Assembly (NCBI GenBank): GCA_944393005.1
Contig: CALXYO010000010.1
Location: 1-64,000 of the forward strand
Direction of reading: 5' to 3'
DNA length: 64,000 bases
Origin: an uncultured Spirochaetales bacterium
GTDB lineage: Bacteria; Spirochaetota; Spirochaetia; Sphaerochaetales; Sphaerochaetaceae
The translations under genes were made by a program, and so were the position numbers. The notes under the pieces are model-generated. The model worked only from the letters and a program-made list of their open reading frames with translations, made no database searches and had not been told where the DNA came from. Shown in pieces: positions 60,698 to 64,000 of the stretch (position 1 is its first letter; each line of letters begins with the position of its first letter).

Positions 60698-62767
60698 ATG
60701 CTCAATATTTTTCTAACTCTATCATTTCTTGTTTCCGTGATTGCGTTTCTATTCGCACTGTACCTGTATCTGTGGGTCAGAAAGCACAAGGTGGAAAACA
60801 GGGAAATAGAGCGTATCTCCCTCCTTATAAAAGAGGGAGCCAACACATTCATAAAAAGAGAATACAAACTGCTTGCAGCATTTGAGCTTGTAGTCTTCAT
60901 CCTCATACTCCTCTTCTTTCCCCAGCCTGCATGGAAAGGCAGCATTTCAGGAAATGTTCTCACAGCTTTCGCATACATACTCGGTTCAATATTCTCGGCA
61001 CTTGCCGGCAAGATAGGCATTCTGGTTGCAACGCTTTCAAACGGCCGCTGTGCCGAGGGTGCGAAAAAGGGACTTAAGGATGCATTCCTCATCGGCTTCC
61101 GCGGCGGTGCGGTAATGGGGCTTCTGGTGGTAGGCTGCTGTCTCTTCGGTGTGGCGCTTGTCCTTCTCCTCACAAATGACACCGGAGTGCTTCTGGGCTT
61201 CTCGTTCGGCGCAAGCTCACTTGCCCTATTCGCAAAAGCCGGCGGAGGAATATTCACAAAGAGCGCTGATGTCGCCGCAGACCTTACAGGCAAGGTCGAG
61301 CTCGGCATTGCGGAAGATGATCCGAGGAACCCCGCAGTCATCGCGGACAATGTCGGTGACAATGTAGGAGATGTTGCCGGAATGGGAGCGGATCTTTTTG
61401 ATTCAAATGTGGCGGCAATGACATCGGCACTTGTAATTGCATCCAGTCTTTCAGGATCTGTCGCAGCAATGGAGATGGTGTTCTGCTATGCACTCCTTGG
61501 CCTTCTTGCATCCATACTCGGCATTGCAGCAGCAAGAGTCGGGAAAGACGGCAATCCCACACGGGCACTCAACAGTTCGACATACGTCACAACTGCTATA
61601 TTCCTCATACTCACGGCAGCGGCCACCTATTTTGTGGAAGGTTTCTCATGGAATATATGGCTGTCATCGGCTACCGGATTGATAGTGGGACTTATCATAG
61701 GACTTACGACAGACTACTTCACAGATGACACAAAGCCTGTTGTAAAGAAAGTCGCGCACGCTTCCGCATCAGGTGCGGCATTCACAATCCTGTCAGGAAC
61801 CTCATACGGTTTTGTCTCCTGTCTTCCGGCCATGGCAGGCATCGCTGTATCATCACTCATTTCCTACCAGCTGTGCGCACCGCTTGGTGAGGGCTATGCA
61901 ATCTTCGGCATTGCGATGGCGGCTGTCGGCATGCTTTCAATTGTCGGCATGATAATCTCAAACGATGCATACGGCCCTATCGTCGACAACGCAAGGGGAC
62001 TTGCCGAAATGGGAGGACTCGGAGAAGAGACCATAAGAATCGCCGATGAGCTTGACAGTGCGGGCAACACAGTCAAGGCAGTGACAAAAGGCTTCTCGAT
62101 AGGAGCTGCCGGACTTACCGTCATTTCACTGTTAGGTGCATTCATGAGTGAGACGAACGCCGCACTCGCTGAGGCGGGAAAACCCCTCATAACAGGTTTT
62201 GATATCATGAATCCAACCGTTTTCTTCGGCCTTCTCGTGGGTGCAGCCATACCCGCCCTGTTCTCCGCGATGCTGATCCTCGGTGTGGACAAGAACGCAC
62301 AGAGAATGGTTGAAGAAATACACAGGCAGTTCTCCACCATACCGGGGCTCAAGGAAGGCAACGCACAGCCTGAATATTCACTGTGTATCGACATAGCGGC
62401 AAAGGGTGCATTGAAAGAACTCATTCCTGCCGGACTGATGACTATCATAACAACACTGCTGGTGGGTTTCATAGCAGGACCGCTTGCCATAGGAGGTTTC
62501 CTGGTGGGAAATATAGTGAGCGGACTTCTTCTTGCGCTCTTCATGTCAAATGCAGGTGGTCTGTGGGACAACTCGAAGAAGTATATCGAATCGGGCAATG
62601 AAGGTGGAAAAGGAAGTGATGCCCATAAAGCAGCTGTTATCGGCGATACGGTCGGAGATCCATATAAAGACACTGCAGGACCTTCCATCAACACACAGAT
62701 AACCGTTGTATCCCTTGTGGCATCCCTCGCCTCAGCGCTTTTCGCATCATTCTCGCTCTTCGGATGA
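60698..62767 (+). CDS. hppA: Membrane-bound proton/sodium-pumping pyrophosphatase
   Basis: A 689-aa, about 16-helix pump that couples pyrophosphate hydrolysis to ion export. The catalytic loop KSADVAADLTGKVELGIAEDDPRNPAVIADNVGDNVGDVAGMGADLFDSN and the second Asp cluster near the end (GDTVGDPYKDTAGPSINTQ) are intact. GNTVKAVTKGF has Lys where potassium-dependent enzymes have Ala, so it should be K+-independent and probably pumps protons. The ribosome binding site AAAGGAGG is excellent but base-paired (see the hairpin entry). Confidence 0.96.
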   Translation: MLNIFLTLSFLVSVIAFLFALYLYLWVRKHKVENREIERISLLIKEGANTFIKREYKLLAAFELVVFILILLFFPQPAWKGSISGNVLTAFAYILGSIFSALAGKIGILVATLSNGRCAEGAKKGLKDAFLIGFRGGAVMGLLVVGCCLFGVALVLLLTNDTGVLLGFSFGASSLALFAKAGGGIFTKSADVAADLTGKVELGIAEDDPRNPAVIADNVGDNVGDVAGMGADLFDSNVAAMTSALVIASSLSGSVAAMEMVFCYALLGLLASILGIAAARVGKDGNPTRALNSSTYVTTAIFLILTAAATYFVEGFSWNIWLSSATGLIVGLIIGLTTDYFTDDTKPVVKKVAHASASGAAFTILSGTSYGFVSCLPAMAGIAVSSLISYQLCAPLGEGYAIFGIAMAAVGMLSIVGMIISNDAYGPIVDNARGLAEMGGLGEETIRIADELDSAGNTVKAVTKGFSIGAAGLTVISLLGAFMSETNAALAEAGKPLITGFDIMNPTVFFGLLVGAAIPALFSAMLILGVDKNAQRMVEEIHRQFSTIPGLKEGNAQPEYSLCIDIAAKGALKELIPAGLMTIITTLLVGFIAGPLAIGGFLVGNIVSGLLLALFMSNAGGLWDNSKKYIESGNEGGKGSDAHKAAVIGDTVGDPYKDTAGPSINTQITVVSLVASLASALFASFSLFG

Positions 62768-62786
62768 GATTATAAGAAAAACAGGA

Positions 62787-62814
62787 AAAGGACAGGACTC
62801 AGATTCTGTCCTTT
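62787..62814 (+). terminator. Probable hppA terminator
   Basis: AAAGGACAG/CTGTCCTTT perfect 9-bp stem with a 10-nt loop. The T tract is short (TTTG), so termination may be partial. Confidence 0.6.
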
Positions 62815-62855
62815 GTCACATCCGGCACACTCCGGATTATGTGAATTAAAGCCAG

Positions 62856-62878
62856 TTTGTAACGAAAAGCGTTACAAA
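62856..62878 (+). repeat. Inverted repeat, candidate operator
   Basis: TTTGTAACG-AAAAG-CGTTACAAA is a perfect 9-bp inverted repeat with a 5-nt spacer, 40 nt before the start of the interrupted gene. A similar repeat lies upstream of add (22870-22890). Confidence 0.55.
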
Positions 62879-62917
62879 TCTTGGAAAAACAAGGCATACG
62901 TCCTGTCAGGCGGAAAT

Positions 62918-63015
62918 ATGGAAAAGGATGGGAATATCATCAATCTTCCCTGGTACATGACAATGTTCATAGACGGTAAAAAGCCATCAGGACATGTCGA
63001 CATGTCATATCTGGC
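62918..63015 (+). pseudogene. 5' fragment of a gene interrupted by the TnpB element
   Basis: ATG 62918 opens a frame MEKDGNIINLPWYMTMFIDGKKP and on to SGHVDMSYLA that looks like a genuine protein start, then meets the apparent element end at 63015/63016. The perfect inverted repeat upstream would suit a regulated promoter. I do not recognise the family; the rest of the gene would lie beyond the window. Confidence 0.4.
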
Positions 63016-63234
63016 TGACTGCTCCCACAAGCCTGTGGGGTTCCGGTGAATAGGCTTACACCATATCCGTACACCATTTTCAGGCTTTGGGACTAAGGCT
63101 GCCACCCAGAGCACCGGAACTGCCGGCCAGGCATCCCGATGGACACATTAGCGACCGGCTTCTGCCTTCTCTGACAGGGAGAGACAGTCAGCTCCCCCAT
63201 ATTGTTTTTTCTTTGTGTTCTATCTTTCTCCTTA
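63016..63234 (-). ncRNA. Non-coding end of the TnpB element, probable guide RNA
   Basis: About 220 nt downstream of the tnpB-like stop with hairpins such as GCCGG/CCGGC and CCCAC/GTGGG and no gene. TnpB elements carry their omega-RNA (reRNA) across the 3' end of tnpB, with the guide taken from flanking DNA. Here the conserved part would end with GGGAGCAGTCA, so the guide would be about 62996-63015. Boundaries are inferred. Confidence 0.5.
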
Positions 63235-63999
63235 TCAAATCCTTATTCCGCTGTTAAGCACTTTCTTTTCTGAAAGTCTTATCCTCTCAATTTCAGCATC
63301 ATGAAGCTTTATGATTTCATCAAAAGTATTGATGCATCTCATTCCATCTATCTTCAACTGTCCTGTGTTATTGTCTGAAGTGGCATTGTAGAGAAGAAAT
63401 GAGGAATACAGATCCCTCTGCACAATTGTTCCATCTGAAAGAGAAAACATCCTGTCTGAAAGTTTCTTCTGTACATACTCTCCATTCGTGTGATCATACT
63501 GCGAAGCTCTGTAGTCGTAAGGAACTTCAAAGTACTTTCCTCCGGTTAAAAGGAAGACATTTTCCACATAACTCTGGAAATAGCCTGGGCAACGATTCTT
63601 TATCGACTTGCCGAATCTCTTCTTCCTGTTTATCTTGCCTGTCTTTTCATTGACTGTTGTCTCTTTTGCTTTTGCCATTAACTTCTTTGCATTCTTTGAC
63701 TCTGTGATGAAAATGTCACCAAGACTCCTTATATGGTTCACATCCTCCCTTATTGCAAGATGACGATTTATTGAGTTCTTTCTCTGGAGTTCAGAAAGCA
63801 ATCTTCTGTTTGTTATGTAATTCTTTGAGAAAGTCCACTTTTTGAAACCTTTTCTTATTGTGCCATCCTCATTGAAATTCTGAGGATTCATCTCTCTTCT
63901 TGAGCGGTCTATCTTTCTTAACAGGATTCTTTCCTTTCTTTCACTCTTTGAGATTGCATTACCTCTTTCAGCAAGATTCTTGAGACCGCATTCTGTATC
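63235..63999 (-). CDS. TnpB-family protein, partial (runs off the window)
   Basis: The frame is open from the stop at 63235 to the right edge, giving the last about 254 aa. Visible features: TECGLKNLAERG, the basic segment KSERKERILLRKIDRSRREMNPQNFNEDGTIRKG, the RuvC-II-like GKYFEVPYDYRASQYDH and the RuvC-III-like VQRDLYSSFLLYN. The CxxC zinc finger of most TnpB proteins is absent, as in one subgroup of IS605-family OrfB proteins. An internal ATG at 63891 is not the true start. Confidence 0.75.
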   Translation of the reverse strand, partial: DTECGLKNLAERGNAISKSERKERILLRKIDRSRREMNPQNFNEDGTIRKGFKKWTFSKNYITNRRLLSELQRKNSINRHLAIREDVNHIRSLGDIFITESKNAKKLMAKAKETTVNEKTGKINRKKRFGKSIKNRCPGYFQSYVENVFLLTGGKYFEVPYDYRASQYDHTNGEYVQKKLSDRMFSLSDGTIVQRDLYSSFLLYNATSDNNTGQLKIDGMRCINTFDEIIKLHDAEIERIRLSEKKVLNSGIRI

Positions 64000-64000
64000 A

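Noticed and set aside
62813..63049. A 78-codon frame spanning the TnpB element border
   Set aside because: It runs across the apparent element end, so the part after 63015 is probably transposon DNA; only the 62918 start is retained as an interrupted gene.
1..64000. CRISPR array
   Set aside because: No set of regularly spaced direct repeats was found; guide-RNA systems here are IscB and TnpB types only.

Overview
The window reads as a chromosome segment of an uncultured, gut-type spirochaete, most likely Sphaerochaetaceae or a close relative. This is an inference from gene style: FANGA-type leader peptides, a very large LacI/AraC-type regulator beside an Lpl-like sugar ABC transporter, a BmpA/PnrA nucleoside transporter, a hexuronate operon and a membrane pyrophosphatase. 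No rRNA gene is present to settle it. Genes are tightly packed, with many ATGA/TGATG overlaps.

Layout. 0.4-8.3 kb: an orphan AAA ATPase, aspS with a HI0933-type flavoprotein, an HD hydrolase, a MATE exporter and two tandem metallo-beta-lactamase-fold proteins. 8.3-11.1 kb: a Fur/Zur-controlled zinc uptake operon (zur-znuA-znuC-znuB) with a 15-nt operator on its own promoter. 11.1-25 kb: housekeeping and small zinc-ribbon proteins, a DUF5685/J-domain cluster, threonine deaminase, proS, adenosine deaminase and a rhomboid protease. 25.1-25.45 kb: an intergenic region with a 7-1-7 palindrome and two tandem matches to the sigma-54 promoter consensus, each followed by a short terminator-ended RNA that shows a CCUCCUU loop. 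This is the most interesting signal in the window. 25.5-35 kb: rlmE, htpG, ROK and GntR regulators, a lone ABC ATPase, a flavoprotein and a metallophosphoesterase.

35-43.2 kb is a purine nucleoside module: BmpA-type binding protein, ATPase and two permeases, then purine nucleoside phosphorylase. An IscB/omega-RNA element sits between transporter and phosphorylase. The iscB frame is broken once near its 3' end. 43.4-57.5 kb is a pectin/rhamnogalacturonan module: GH105 hydrolase, LplABC-like transporter, a 1073-aa regulator, uxaB-uxaA-uxaC, an IclR regulator and a CE12-like esterase. The right end holds a large lipoprotein, tRNA-Val(CAC), a Fic pseudogene, hppA with a base-paired ribosome binding site, and a TnpB-family element that runs off the window and appears to interrupt a small gene.

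How it fits together: the cell imports pectin-derived sugars and purine nucleosides, degrades them through the tagaturonate/altronate route and phosphorolysis, and conserves energy with a proton- or sodium-pumping pyrophosphatase. The loop of the second small RNA is complementary over 12 nt to the hppA ribosome binding site, which gives a specific testable regulatory link. Several genes have a -10 box only 6-8 nt before the start codon and no Shine-Dalgarno sequence, suggesting leaderless mRNAs.
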